A DNA stretch of 64,000 nt from Methylomonas methanica (GTDB lineage Bacteria > Pseudomonadota > Gammaproteobacteria > Methylococcales > Methylomonadaceae). Location of the stretch: positions 1-64,000 of the forward strand of contig NZ_LUUG01000060.1 in the NCBI RefSeq assembly GCF_001644035.1. Direction: 5' to 3'. Position 1 is the first letter of the stretch. Each line of letters opens with the position of its first letter. The position numbers and the translations under genes were made by a program. Below are positions 18,949-27,678 of this stretch, piece by piece. The notes beneath the pieces were generated by a model. The model worked only from the letters and a program-made list of their open reading frames with translations, did not search any database and was not told where the DNA came from.

Positions 18949-21411
18949 ATGAAAACTATAAAAACCATCATGCTGTTACTGGCGGCGGTGTTCCCGCTGC
19001 CATCGGCAATGGCCGCCAATTTGCTCGGCAACGGCGGCTTCGAAAGTCCGGGGACAGTGACGACCTATAAGTTCCTCAGTAACAACGACACTACCAGCGT
19101 CACCGGCTGGACGGCGATAGACGACGCCATTGGCGAAAGGCCGTATCTGATGTACAAGAATCGGGCCGGCGGCAACTATACCAACCGGGTGTTTGAAGGC
19201 TTGTATGCCTTGGCGATCAACCAGGGTTCCGGCATCAAAACCACATTTCCGGTCACGGCCGGCGTAACCTACACCTTGTCGTTCCAGGCTCGCAAAGGTA
19301 CAACGGCCGGATACACGCCGCTGGAAGTGTCGGTGGCCGGTTTCAATACCACCTTCGCCAGCGTGAGCGGCAGTTTCCAGCTGTTGACGTATACCTTTAC
19401 TGCCAGCACCACAAATCCTGCGGCGGAACTGCGGTTTTTCAATAGTGCGCCGACGCCCGATTACAAGACCTACGACATCGATGCGGTGGTAGTGGAAGAA
19501 GGAACCGGACCGACCACGCCACCTAATCCCTTCGTCGGCCTACCTGCCGATGCGGGCGATCCGGCATTTATCACCAGCCATTTCTCCGGCTCGCAGAATT
19601 GCGCGATGTGCCACAACGGTATAGTCGACAATCAAAGTAAAGACGTTTCCATCGTCACCGATTGGTCGTCAACGATGATGGCCAATTCGTCAAGAGATCC
19701 GTTCTGGCGTGCCAAGGTGCGCAGCGAGATGTCTCGCCACCCTGAACTGCAAACTGTCATCAATGATAAATGCAGCAAATGCCATGCGCCGATGGCTAAC
19801 ACTCAAGCTAAAAAAGACGGTAGCAGCGCCAGCCAAACCATTTTTGACGGCGGGATTCTCGACGTCGGCCACGCTAAACACGATGCGGCGATGGACGGTG
19901 TGAGTTGTACCTTGTGTCATCAGATTCCGGCTACGCCGGCCCTTGGCACCCTGGCGACCATGTCCGGCAATTACGCCATCAACGATAGCAAAACCATCTA
20001 CGGACCTTATGGCGGTCCCGGGGATACCGCGCTATTCACGATGCCGATGATAATGCATACCGGCTATACGCCTACCTATGGCGCGCAGATCAAGGAGTCC
20101 AAGTTATGCGCATCCTGCCACAACCTGAAGACACCTTACGTTGATCAAAACGGCACTATCTTGAGCACCACGCCGGAAAGCGAATTCCCCGAGCAAACGC
20201 CATACATGGAGTGGGAACAAAGCAGCTATGTCGGTCAAAAAAGTTGCCAAGGCTGCCATATGAGCCGTACCGATGGCGTGAAAATTTCGACCATGGGTAT
20301 GTCCGGTTTACGCAACAATTTTGCGATTCACGATCTGGTGGGCGCCAATAAGTTGATGCTGGATATTCTCAGCAACAATAAAAACCAATTGGGCGTGTTA
20401 TCCAATAATTTCGCCGAAACCTTGAGCAAAACCGACGCGATGTTGAAAAGTGCGGCCACGGTGACGGTTGCCGAGCAGCGCTCAACCCCTAATGCGCTGG
20501 ACTTTACCTTGCAGATTAACAGCACTACCGGACACAAGCTGCCAACCAGCTATCCGTCGCGGCGAGCTGTCGTGCATGTCGTGGTGACCAATGCGCAGAA
20601 TCAAATCGTTTGGGAGTCCGGAAAGGTCAGGGCCGACGGCAGTATTGTCGGGGTTGATGCCGACGAAAACGGCGCGAGCTTTGAGCCGCATTACGATCAA
20701 ATCTCTGCTGAAGATCAGGTGCAAGTCTACGAAGCCATCATGGGCAACGACCAAGGCGAAGTGACCTACACCTTGCTACGCGGTAAGGAATATCTGAAAG
20801 ATAACCGCATTCTGCCGCCTGGTTTTAATAAAGCCAGTGCGCCAGCCGATGTGCGCGTCGCCGGCTCCGCAGCGACCGACAGCAACTTTATCGGCGGTAG
20901 TGATCAGATCAGTTATCAAATCGGTGGCCTGCCGGTGGGTAATTATACGGTTAAGGCCGAGCTGGTTTATCAAACCCTGTCGCATGCCTATGCCGAGGAT
21001 TTGTTCAGCGACACGGCCACGCCGGAAGTCGTGGACTTTAAAACCATGTTCGATGCCTCCTCGCAAAAGTCCAGCGTGATAGCCAGTGCCGAGTTCGCCG
21101 GTGCGGTCACTGCGCCGCCAGCGCCGGATTCCGACGGCGACGGCGTGGCCGACAATCTGGATAACTGCAAACTGGTCGCCAACGTCAATCAGCGCAATAC
21201 CGACGGCGACAGTTTCGGCAATATCTGCGATCCGGACTTCAATCAGAACAACGTAGTCGATCCAGCCGATTTGTCCAGGCTGAAATCCAAGCTCGGCACG
21301 GTGTCGGCAAATGAAGACTTAAACGGTAATGGGGTCGTCGATCCCGCCGACTTGAGTTTGTTGAAAACCTATTTGGGTAAAGCACCCGGACCAACCGGTA
21401 TCGCGCCCTAA
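18949..21411 (+). CDS. Secreted five-heme cytochrome c with C-terminal dockerin-like repeats
   Basis: 820 residues. The signal peptide ends at AMA. A DUF642/CBM-like beta domain (about 23-185) begins NLLGNGGFES. Five heme-binding sites follow: CAMCH (218), CSKCH (275), CTLCH (320), CASCH (387) and CQGCH (433), with extra histidines for distal ligands. A beta-rich domain covers about 500-715. The C terminus has a calcium-binding DSDGDGVADNLDNC region (about 727-763) and then two dockerin-like halves, DFNQNNVVDPADLSRLKS (from 763) and DLNGNGVVDPADLSLLKT (from 790). It has no PEP-CTERM tail of its own, while the next gene encodes a cohesin-like protein that does. An extracellular redox role is inferred. 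Confidence 0.88.
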   Translation: MKTIKTIMLLLAAVFPLPSAMAANLLGNGGFESPGTVTTYKFLSNNDTTSVTGWTAIDDAIGERPYLMYKNRAGGNYTNRVFEGLYALAINQGSGIKTTFPVTAGVTYTLSFQARKGTTAGYTPLEVSVAGFNTTFASVSGSFQLLTYTFTASTTNPAAELRFFNSAPTPDYKTYDIDAVVVEEGTGPTTPPNPFVGLPADAGDPAFITSHFSGSQNCAMCHNGIVDNQSKDVSIVTDWSSTMMANSSRDPFWRAKVRSEMSRHPELQTVINDKCSKCHAPMANTQAKKDGSSASQTIFDGGILDVGHAKHDAAMDGVSCTLCHQIPATPALGTLATMSGNYAINDSKTIYGPYGGPGDTALFTMPMIMHTGYTPTYGAQIKESKLCASCHNLKTPYVDQNGTILSTTPESEFPEQTPYMEWEQSSYVGQKSCQGCHMSRTDGVKISTMGMSGLRNNFAIHDLVGANKLMLDILSNNKNQLGVLSNNFAETLSKTDAMLKSAATVTVAEQRSTPNALDFTLQINSTTGHKLPTSYPSRRAVVHVVVTNAQNQIVWESGKVRADGSIVGVDADENGASFEPHYDQISAEDQVQVYEAIMGNDQGEVTYTLLRGKEYLKDNRILPPGFNKASAPADVRVAGSAATDSNFIGGSDQISYQIGGLPVGNYTVKAELVYQTLSHAYAEDLFSDTATPEVVDFKTMFDASSQKSSVIASAEFAGAVTAPPAPDSDGDGVADNLDNCKLVANVNQRNTDGDSFGNICDPDFNQNNVVDPADLSRLKSKLGTVSANEDLNGNGVVDPADLSLLKTYLGKAPGPTGIAP

Positions 21412-21490
21412 GTTTCGCGGCGGGGGTGTTTAAAGCCCCCCGCCGCGAGCACGGTCAACCTTGTTTACTTTTAATTGAATGGAGCATTAC

Positions 21491-22084
21491 ATGAAACATC
21501 CTGTTTTATTTATCGGCGCGCTAGCCACGACACTACTATCAGCCGCGCCGGTTTCGGCGACCGTTATCGCCACTAGCGTCGTAAAATTCAGTCACGGTGA
21601 GAGTATCAACGTTTCAGCCGGCGATACCTTTACCGTGGACCTAATCGGTGAAAACTTTCTGAATGGTCCGGACGGCGCAGCATTTTCCTTGTCTTGGAAT
21701 CCTGGTGTATTGAGTTATGTGGGTACTGCAATCGCCAATTCGCCCTGGGATAGTAGCTTTATTAGCGACGGCAACGCCGGCGCCGGTGTCATCGATTACG
21801 TTTTTCTGGGTAAGAGTGTAGGAAATGCCGGTACTAATTTTGCCTTGGCGTCTTTCACTTTTAGCGTGTTGGGTAACCAAGGCGAATCCAGTGCACTGAG
21901 TTTGAGCATTGATCCCTTCAATTCTGGCTTCGTCAGCCCGGGTGCGTTGCCTATCAATACCAGCTTCATCGGCAGTCAAGTTCAGGTTGTGCCAGTTCCG
22001 GCCGCCGTCTGGATGTTTGCTACCGGCTTGGCTGGGCTGATGGGCTCCAGAGGTCTGCGCAAGAAACACGGTTTAACCGTATAA
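21491..22084 (+). CDS. Cohesin-like VPLPA-CTERM protein
   Basis: 197 residues, ATG at 21491 after GGAG. The signal peptide ends near APVSA. The body (about 30-150) reads like a cohesin: INVSAGDTFTVDLIGENF, a strand pattern AFSLSWNPGVLSYVG, then FALASFTFSVLG and a closing GSQVQVVP. The sorting motif VPVPAAVWMF is at 167-176, followed by a hydrophobic stretch and RGLRKK. Cohesins bind dockerins, and the gene directly upstream ends in a dockerin pair. Cohesin assignment is by pattern only and should be tested by structure prediction. Confidence 0.75.
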   Translation: MKHPVLFIGALATTLLSAAPVSATVIATSVVKFSHGESINVSAGDTFTVDLIGENFLNGPDGAAFSLSWNPGVLSYVGTAIANSPWDSSFISDGNAGAGVIDYVFLGKSVGNAGTNFALASFTFSVLGNQGESSALSLSIDPFNSGFVSPGALPINTSFIGSQVQVVPVPAAVWMFATGLAGLMGSRGLRKKHGLTV

Positions 22085-22092
22085 ATCTATTT

Positions 22093-22120
22093 GCCCCGGC
22101 CAGCTGAGCCGGGGCATTTC
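22093..22120 (+). terminator. Probable terminator of the secreted-protein operon
   Basis: GCCCCGGC (22093-22100) pairs with GCCGGGGC (22108-22115) around CAGCTGA, followed by ATTTCC. It starts nine bases after the cohesin-like gene's stop. The T run is short, so efficiency is uncertain. Confidence 0.6.
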
Positions 22121-22139
22121 CAAGCACCGTTACTCTACT

Positions 22140-22162
22140 AACCGCAAGACTTGCGGTTTTCT
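22140..22162. terminator. Second hairpin with T-rich tail
   Basis: AACCGCAAG (22140-22148) pairs with CTTGCGGTT (22150-22158) around a single A, which would open to a small loop. TTCTTC follows. Together with the hairpin at 22093 it separates the secreted-protein island from hsdR. Confidence 0.5.
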
Positions 22163-22360
22163 TCATGGCGGAGTAGTCGCCAACTAAGGCAGTAAAAACG
22201 CACTGTGTTGATTTGCACAACCATCTCATTCGCTAGCGTTCATCGAGTGCCAAAACATATTTTCTAAGTTGTCGTTTGTCTGATTATACTTGGCGCCATT
22301 GAAAAGAATCGGCTGCGATCCCCGGCCTTTTTGCCTGGCGAAGTAAAACAAAGGACTGCC

Positions 22361-25123
22361 ATGACTCTCAACCAAAACCCAGAACAACTCGCCCGGGACA
22401 ACATCGACAAGCTGTTACTGCAATCGGGTTGGGTAATCCAGAATAAAGAACAGATCAACTTCCACGTTGGCGATGGCCAAGCCGTCCGCGAATACCAAAC
22501 CGACACCGGTCCGGCCGATTACATTCTGTTTGTTGGCGGTAAACCGGTAGGGGTGATTGAAGCCAAAGCCGAGCAACACGGCCACAAACTCACCAGCGTT
22601 GAAGAACAAACCGCCGAATACGCCGCCAAATTGAAGTGGGTCAACACCAGCAAGCCGTTGACCTTTCTCTACGAAAGCACTGGCGTGATTACCCGCTTTA
22701 CCGATGCCCGTGACCCCAAGCCGCGCTTCCGCGAAGTCTTCGGCTTTCATCGCCCGGCAACCTTGCAGGAATGGCTGGAACAAGGCAGCTCATTGCGCAG
22801 CCGCTTACAAAGCTTTCCCACGCTCGACCCAACCGGCTTGCGCGCTTGCCAGGAAATCGCCATCAATAACCTGGAAGATTCGTTCAAACATAATCGCCCA
22901 CGCGCCCTGATTCAGATGGCTACCGGTTCCGGCAAAACCTATACCGCGATTACCGCCATGTATCGCTTGCTGAAGTTTACCGACGCCAAACGCATCCTGT
23001 TTCTGGTCGATACCCGCAACCTGGGCGAACAGGCCGAGCAGGAAATGATGAGCTACTCGCCCGGCGACGATAACCGCAAATTCACCGAAATCTACAGCGT
23101 GCAGCGCCTGCAATCCTCGCACGTGCCCAGTAATAGCCACGTTTGCATCAGCACCATTCAGCGCCTGTATGCCATCCTCAAGGACGAAGAACTGGACAGC
23201 AGTCTGGAAGACCTCAACCCCGCCGAGCAACTGACCAAACCCAAACAACCGCTGCCGGTGGTTTACAACGCCAAAGTGCCGCTGGAGTTTTTCGACTTTA
23301 TCTTCATCGACGAATGCCACCGCTCTATTTACAACCTCTGGCAACAAGTGCTGGATTATTTCGACGCCTTTCTGATCGGCCTGACTGCCACTCCGGATAA
23401 CCGCACTTACGGCTTTTTCAAAAAAAACGTAGTCAGCGAATACACCCACGAAAAAGCCGTAGCCGATGGCGTTAATGTCGGTAACGAAACCTATTTGATC
23501 GAAACTAAAATCACCCAGGTCGGCGGCAACATCCCGGCCAAACTGCAAATTCAAAAACGCGAAAAACTCACCCGCAAAAAGCGCTGGGAGCAGCAAGATC
23601 AGGACGAAATCTATACCGGCAAAGAACTGGATAACAGCGTGGTCAACCCCGACCAAATTCGCACCGTGATTCGTGCCTATCAGCAAAACTGGCCCAGCAT
23701 GTTTCCCGGTCGCCAGGAAGTCCCCAAAACCCTGATTTTCGCCAAAACCGACAGCCACGCCGACGACATTATTCAAACCGTGCGCGAAGAGTTTGGTGGA
23801 GGTAACGCCTTTTGCAAAAAAGTCACCTACAAAGCTGACGAAGACCCTAAATCCACGTTGTCCGATTTCCGCAACGCCTATTACCCGCGCATTGCTGTCA
23901 CCGTGGACATGATCGCCACCGGCACCGACGTTAAACCGCTGGAATGTCTGCTGTTCATGCGCGACGTGCGCAGCCGCAACTACTTCGAGCAAATGAAAGG
24001 CCGTGGCACTCGCACCCTGGATCTGGACGGCCTGAAAAAAGTCACCCCGTCTGCCATCAGCGCCAAAACCCATTACGTAATTGTCGATGCCGTCGGCGTT
24101 ACCACCTCGCTCAAAACCGCCAGCCAACCCTTGATCACCAAACCGACCGTGCCACTGAAAGATTTAGCCATGGGCGTGATGATGGGTGCCAATGATACCG
24201 ACACCATCAGCTCGCTGGCCGCGCGGCTGGCGCGCTTAAACCATCAATTAAATCCGGCGGAGCAGCAAAAAATCCAAAACCTGGCCAATGGCATTTCTCT
24301 CAGTCAGCTCATCAATAACCTGTTTAACGCCATCGACGCCGATAACGTCAACCAGACCGCCTGCCAACTGGCCGGACTACCTGCCGACGCCGAAGCCAGC
24401 GAACAACACTACCAGCAAGCCCAGGCGCAACTGGTCAAAGACGCTGCCAAAGCCTTGAACGGCGAGTTGATTAACCTGCTGGATAGCATCCGTCGCGACA
24501 AGGAACAAACCATTGACCACCTTAATCTGGACCAACTCAAATTTGCCGGATGGTCTGCGGATGCCCAAGCCAGCGCACAAAACCTGGTGCAGGAATTTGC
24601 CGACTATCTGCTTAGCCATAAAGACCAGATCGAAGCGCTCAGCATCTTTTACGACCAGCCGCAACGCCGCCGCGACATCACCTACGCCATGCTGCAACAG
24701 GTGCTGGACATCCTGAAAACCGACCAACCCAAACTGGCCCCGCTGCACGTATGGCAAGCCTACAGCCAACTGGACAACTATCAGGGCAAACAACCGATCA
24801 GCGAACTGACCGCCCTGGTTGGCTTGATACGCCGCGTTTGCGGCATCGATAGCCAACTGGCCGATTACGACAGCAGCGTGCGCCGCAACTTTCAAACCTG
24901 GATCATGCGCCACCATGCCGGCAACCCGGACAAATTCACTGAAGAACAGATGGCCTGGCTGCAAATGATCCGCGACCACATTGCCACCTCCTACCACATC
25001 GAACGCGACGACCTGGAACTGGCACCGTTTGACGGCCAAGGCGGCTTGGGCAAGATGTATCAGTTGTTTGGTGCGGAGATGGATACGGTATTGGATGAAT
25101 TGAATGAGGCGCTGGTGGCATGA
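22361..25123 (+). CDS. hsdR: Type I restriction enzyme R subunit, EcoEI-like
   Basis: 920 residues from the ATG at 22361 after AAAGGA. The N-terminal nuclease region has the D...ExK pattern PADYILFVGG...GVIEAKAE. The motor has Walker A TGSGKT (188-193), DECH (317-320) and GLTATP, followed by the second RecA-like domain (MIATGTDVKPLECLLFMR, KGRGTR). The C-terminal EcoEI_R_C-type region ends GKMYQLFG...DELNEALVA. It translocates DNA with ATP and cuts unmethylated DNA when joined to HsdM and HsdS. The last 79 nt recur, diverged, just before hsdS. Confidence 0.95.
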   Translation: MTLNQNPEQLARDNIDKLLLQSGWVIQNKEQINFHVGDGQAVREYQTDTGPADYILFVGGKPVGVIEAKAEQHGHKLTSVEEQTAEYAAKLKWVNTSKPLTFLYESTGVITRFTDARDPKPRFREVFGFHRPATLQEWLEQGSSLRSRLQSFPTLDPTGLRACQEIAINNLEDSFKHNRPRALIQMATGSGKTYTAITAMYRLLKFTDAKRILFLVDTRNLGEQAEQEMMSYSPGDDNRKFTEIYSVQRLQSSHVPSNSHVCISTIQRLYAILKDEELDSSLEDLNPAEQLTKPKQPLPVVYNAKVPLEFFDFIFIDECHRSIYNLWQQVLDYFDAFLIGLTATPDNRTYGFFKKNVVSEYTHEKAVADGVNVGNETYLIETKITQVGGNIPAKLQIQKREKLTRKKRWEQQDQDEIYTGKELDNSVVNPDQIRTVIRAYQQNWPSMFPGRQEVPKTLIFAKTDSHADDIIQTVREEFGGGNAFCKKVTYKADEDPKSTLSDFRNAYYPRIAVTVDMIATGTDVKPLECLLFMRDVRSRNYFEQMKGRGTRTLDLDGLKKVTPSAISAKTHYVIVDAVGVTTSLKTASQPLITKPTVPLKDLAMGVMMGANDTDTISSLAARLARLNHQLNPAEQQKIQNLANGISLSQLINNLFNAIDADNVNQTACQLAGLPADAEASEQHYQQAQAQLVKDAAKALNGELINLLDSIRRDKEQTIDHLNLDQLKFAGWSADAQASAQNLVQEFADYLLSHKDQIEALSIFYDQPQRRRDITYAMLQQVLDILKTDQPKLAPLHVWQAYSQLDNYQGKQPISELTALVGLIRRVCGIDSQLADYDSSVRRNFQTWIMRHHAGNPDKFTEEQMAWLQMIRDHIATSYHIERDDLELAPFDGQGGLGKMYQLFGAEMDTVLDELNEALVA

Positions 25124-25157
25124 GTTTGCAATATGACCGATTGAAGCGGGGTTTATA

Positions 25158-25424
25158 ATGCCGATCATTTCCTATTTTTTTGGTATCTACATCCGTATGT
25201 ACCATGACGACCATAACCCACCGCATTTTCATGTCGAATATCAAGGTCATGAAGCCTTAATCGCCATCGAAACCGGCGAGGTATTGGCCGGTTCATTACC
25301 CAATAAAGCGCTTAAATTAGTTCGCGAATGGGCTATCGAACACCAAAGTGAATTGTTAATCGATTGGCAATATGCGATCGAACTCAAACCCTTACAGCGA
25401 ATTCCGGGAGCCGATAATGATTAA
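25158..25424 (+). CDS. DUF4160 protein (first copy)
   Basis: 88 residues. The DUF4160 signature is ISYFFGIYIRMYHDDHNPPHFHVEY, of which the central DDHNPPHFHVEY is the most conserved. It overlaps the DUF2442 gene by eight nt, forming a pair. DUF4160-DUF2442 pairs occur widely, often in defence loci, and have been proposed as toxin-antitoxin-like, but no activity is established as far as I know. A second pair lies after hsdS. Inserted between hsdR and hsdS. Confidence 0.85.
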   Translation: MPIISYFFGIYIRMYHDDHNPPHFHVEYQGHEALIAIETGEVLAGSLPNKALKLVREWAIEHQSELLIDWQYAIELKPLQRIPGADND

Positions 25425-25686
25425 AATCATCCGTATAGAACCACTCGAGGGCAAAATCCTGCGCTTGTATTTTTCCGATGGCAGCCATGGCGACTATGAC
25501 TTACAACCGCTAATCGCCCGGCACACTGAATTGGTAAAACCGTTAACTGATGATGACTATTTCAAACGCTGTTATTTGGAACTGGGCGCGTTATGCTGGC
25601 CGAATGGTTTGGAACTGAGTCCGGCGAATATCCATCGCAAATTAGCCGAGCAGCAATTGCTGCATTATGAAGAGAAAGTGGCTTGA
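25417..25686 (+). CDS. DUF2442 protein (first copy)
   Basis: 89 residues from the ATG at 25417, which lies inside the end of the DUF4160 gene (AATGATTAAA). The family pattern is IIRIEPLEGKILRLYFSDG...YDLQPLI, with the C-terminal LCWPNGLELSP and H(R)KLAEQ. Its stop (25684-25686) falls at the left edge of the duplicated hsdR 3' end. Function unknown; probably the partner of the DUF4160 protein. Confidence 0.85.
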   Translation: MIKIIRIEPLEGKILRLYFSDGSHGDYDLQPLIARHTELVKPLTDDDYFKRCYLELGALCWPNGLELSPANIHRKLAEQQLLHYEEKVA

Positions 25687-25760
25687 ACAAGATATATCCG
25701 TTGTTTGGCGACGAAATGGATATGGTGTTCGATGAATTGAATGGGGCGTTGGCGGCGTGA
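25682..25760 (+). pseudogene. Diverged duplicate of the hsdR 3' end
   Basis: These 79 nt align without gaps to 25045-25123, the end of hsdR, with about 64 identical positions by eye. They would encode NKIYPLFGDEMDMVFDEL and a stop at 25758-25760. The stop overlaps the GTG of hsdS (GTGA), so hsdS was probably once coupled directly to an hsdR gene. The DUF4160/DUF2442 pair now lies between the two copies. Confidence 0.8.
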
Positions 25761-27430
25761 ATAACTCTCTACCACCTAGCTGGGTACGTTGTAAATTTGG
25801 CGATTTGGTAAAAATCAGCAACGGTTATGCTTTCAAAAGTTCTGACTTTAAGAAAGTCAAAGAAAACGACAGTGATGTTCCATTGGTCAGGCAATCGCAG
25901 TTAAAGGGATCAACTGTTGATTTATCTGACGCAGTATATTTGGACTGCTCAAATTTAACTCGTTTCGCAGATTACGTTATTAAAAAGGGCGACATAATTA
26001 TTGGAATGTCTGGCTCAATTGGTAAAGTTTGCGAATACAAAGAAGATATTCCTGCATTACAAAATCAGCGAACAGGCAGGATTCAGCCATTTCTTGAAAA
26101 TAAACTAGAGCCAAAATTTTTTGGTCTGTTTCTTTCTAACGTGGAGCATGTTTTATCTGAACGTGCCAGAGGCATGGGCATTCAAAACATCAGCTCGAAA
26201 GATATTGAAAACTTAGACTTTAATCTCCCTCCAATCTTAGAACAAAACCGCATCGTCGCTAAAATCGAAGCCTTGTTTTCCGAACTGGACAAAGGTATCG
26301 AAAGCTTTAAAACCGCCCACGAGCAATTGAATATCTACCGGCAAGCGCTTTTGAAACACGCCTTTTCCGGCAAACTCACCGAGCAATGGCGGGCAGAAAA
26401 CCCCGACAACTTGGAAAGCGCCGAAGCCTTGCTGCAACGCATCCAAACCGAACGCCAGCAACGCTATCAGCAGCAGCTTAAAGATTGGGAGCAATCAAAA
26501 TCCCCCCCAGCCCCCCTTTTGCAAAGGGGGGAGTCTGGCCCAAGCACGGGAAAAGAAAACGCCGCCGCAGCCACCACCCCCTCCATCACAACCGACGCCG
26601 TTATCCCCCCCTTTGAAAAAGGGGGGTTAGGGGGGATTTCCAAACCCAAGCCCCCAAAAACCTTGCCGCCGTTGACGGCTGAGGAATTGGCTGGGTTGCC
26701 GGAATTACCCAGCGAGTGGTTAAAAGTTAAAGTCTCACACCTATTGGCTGAAGATTTGTGCAATGGAAAATCAGTCAAGGATCGTCAGGGTGGATTTCCA
26801 GTACTTAGATTAAATGCCCTTATTGATGGAAAAATTGATTTATCGATTTCCAAAGAAGGTGATTGGACGGAAATACAAGCTAAAAACTATTTGGTAAAAG
26901 ATGGCGATTTCCTGGTATCTAGGGGAAATGGCAGCAAGCACTTAGTTGGTCGTGGAGGTATCGCTAGAATACAAGTGGGTCGAAATAATTTCGTTGCATT
27001 CCCTGATACGATGATTCGCATTAGATTAAGCAACAGCTTGGTCTATTTAGATTACTTCTCATTTTATTGGGATTCACCTGTTATTCGGAATCAAGTTGAA
27101 AAAACGGCTAGAACTACAGCAGGGATTTACAAGATCAATCAAGCACTAATTGAGGATTATGTACTCCCATTACCGTGCCTTGAAGAACAAAAGGTAATAT
27201 CCAATTTACTTGATAGCAGCCTCTCAAATATTGACCAACTCGACCAAACCATCACCACTGCCCTACAACAAGCCGAAGCTCTACGCCAGTCCATCCTGAA
27301 AAAAGCCTTCTCCGGCCAGTTAGTCCCGCAAGACCCCAGCGACGAACCGGCCAGCGTGTTGCTGGAACGGATACGCGCCGAAAAAGCCGTGTCAGACAAA
27401 CCCAAATCAAGGAAAACCAAGCATGCCTGA
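25757..27430 (+). CDS. hsdS: Type I restriction-modification specificity subunit
   Basis: 557 residues from the GTG at 25757. TRD1 is about residues 1-165 (PPSWVRCKFGDLVKISNGYAF). The first conserved spacer helix is about 168-220 (NRIVAKIEALFSELDKGIESF). A linker about 240-310 contains a palindromic element read in frame. TRD2 is about 315-480 (ELPSEWLKVKVSHLL). The second conserved helix is 485-545 (LDQTITTALQQAEALRQSILKKAFSG). It sets the bipartite DNA target for both methylation and cleavage. Both half-domains are intact, so it should be functional. AT-richer TRDs suggest exchange of specificity by recombination. Confidence 0.93.
   Translation: MNNSLPPSWVRCKFGDLVKISNGYAFKSSDFKKVKENDSDVPLVRQSQLKGSTVDLSDAVYLDCSNLTRFADYVIKKGDIIIGMSGSIGKVCEYKEDIPALQNQRTGRIQPFLENKLEPKFFGLFLSNVEHVLSERARGMGIQNISSKDIENLDFNLPPILEQNRIVAKIEALFSELDKGIESFKTAHEQLNIYRQALLKHAFSGKLTEQWRAENPDNLESAEALLQRIQTERQQRYQQQLKDWEQSKSPPAPLLQRGESGPSTGKENAAAATTPSITTDAVIPPFEKGGLGGISKPKPPKTLPPLTAEELAGLPELPSEWLKVKVSHLLAEDLCNGKSVKDRQGGFPVLRLNALIDGKIDLSISKEGDWTEIQAKNYLVKDGDFLVSRGNGSKHLVGRGGIARIQVGRNNFVAFPDTMIRIRLSNSLVYLDYFSFYWDSPVIRNQVEKTARTTAGIYKINQALIEDYVLPLPCLEEQKVISNLLDSSLSNIDQLDQTITTALQQAEALRQSILKKAFSGQLVPQDPSDEPASVLLERIRAEKAVSDKPKSRKTKHA
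26498..26639. repeat. Palindromic element inserted in frame in hsdS
   Basis: AAATCCCCCCCAGCCCCCC at the left and GGGGGGTTAGGGGGGATTT at the right are near reverse complements. Each continues inward into CTTTTGCAAAGGGGGG or CCCCCCTTTGAAAAAGG, giving terminal inverted repeats of about 34 nt. The unit is read through as residues about 248-295 of HsdS (SPPAPLLQRGE ... IPPFEKGGLGGI). A related degraded copy lies at 28044-28172. Confidence 0.8.
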
Positions 27431-27671
27431 AATCTGCCGCTTTCTGGGTATTGTGATTTTGATGTATTTCGACGATCACAATCCGCCGCATTTCCATGTT
27501 AAATACAACGATTACAAGGCCGTGATGGATATTCAAACCCTGAACATTTTGGCCGGTTATTTACCCGGAAAAGTGCGCGGTTTAGTGGAAGAATGGGCGG
27601 AATTGCATCAGCATGAATTGCTGGCGATGTGGCACAGCAAGGACTTTCATAAACTCGAACCTTTAGTGTGA
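27423..27671 (+). CDS. DUF4160 protein (second copy)
   Basis: 82 residues. The signature MYFDDHNPPHFHVKY matches the first copy at 25158, but the rest is diverged (LNILAGYLPGKVRGLVEEWAELH). The ATG lies eight nt inside the end of hsdS, so translation is coupled to it. A DUF2442 gene follows seven nt later. Being a second pair in the same locus, it is probably an independent acquisition rather than a recent duplication. Confidence 0.85.
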   Translation: MPEICRFLGIVILMYFDDHNPPHFHVKYNDYKAVMDIQTLNILAGYLPGKVRGLVEEWAELHQHELLAMWHSKDFHKLEPLV

Positions 27672-27678
27672 GGTTGTC

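Noticed and set aside
22805-24127. 440-codon open frame antisense to hsdR
   Set aside because: Mirror of the well-supported hsdR frame, low-complexity translation and no ribosome binding site.
24377-25168. 263-codon open frame antisense to the hsdR 3' part
   Set aside because: Shadow of hsdR codon bias; no family and no start signal.
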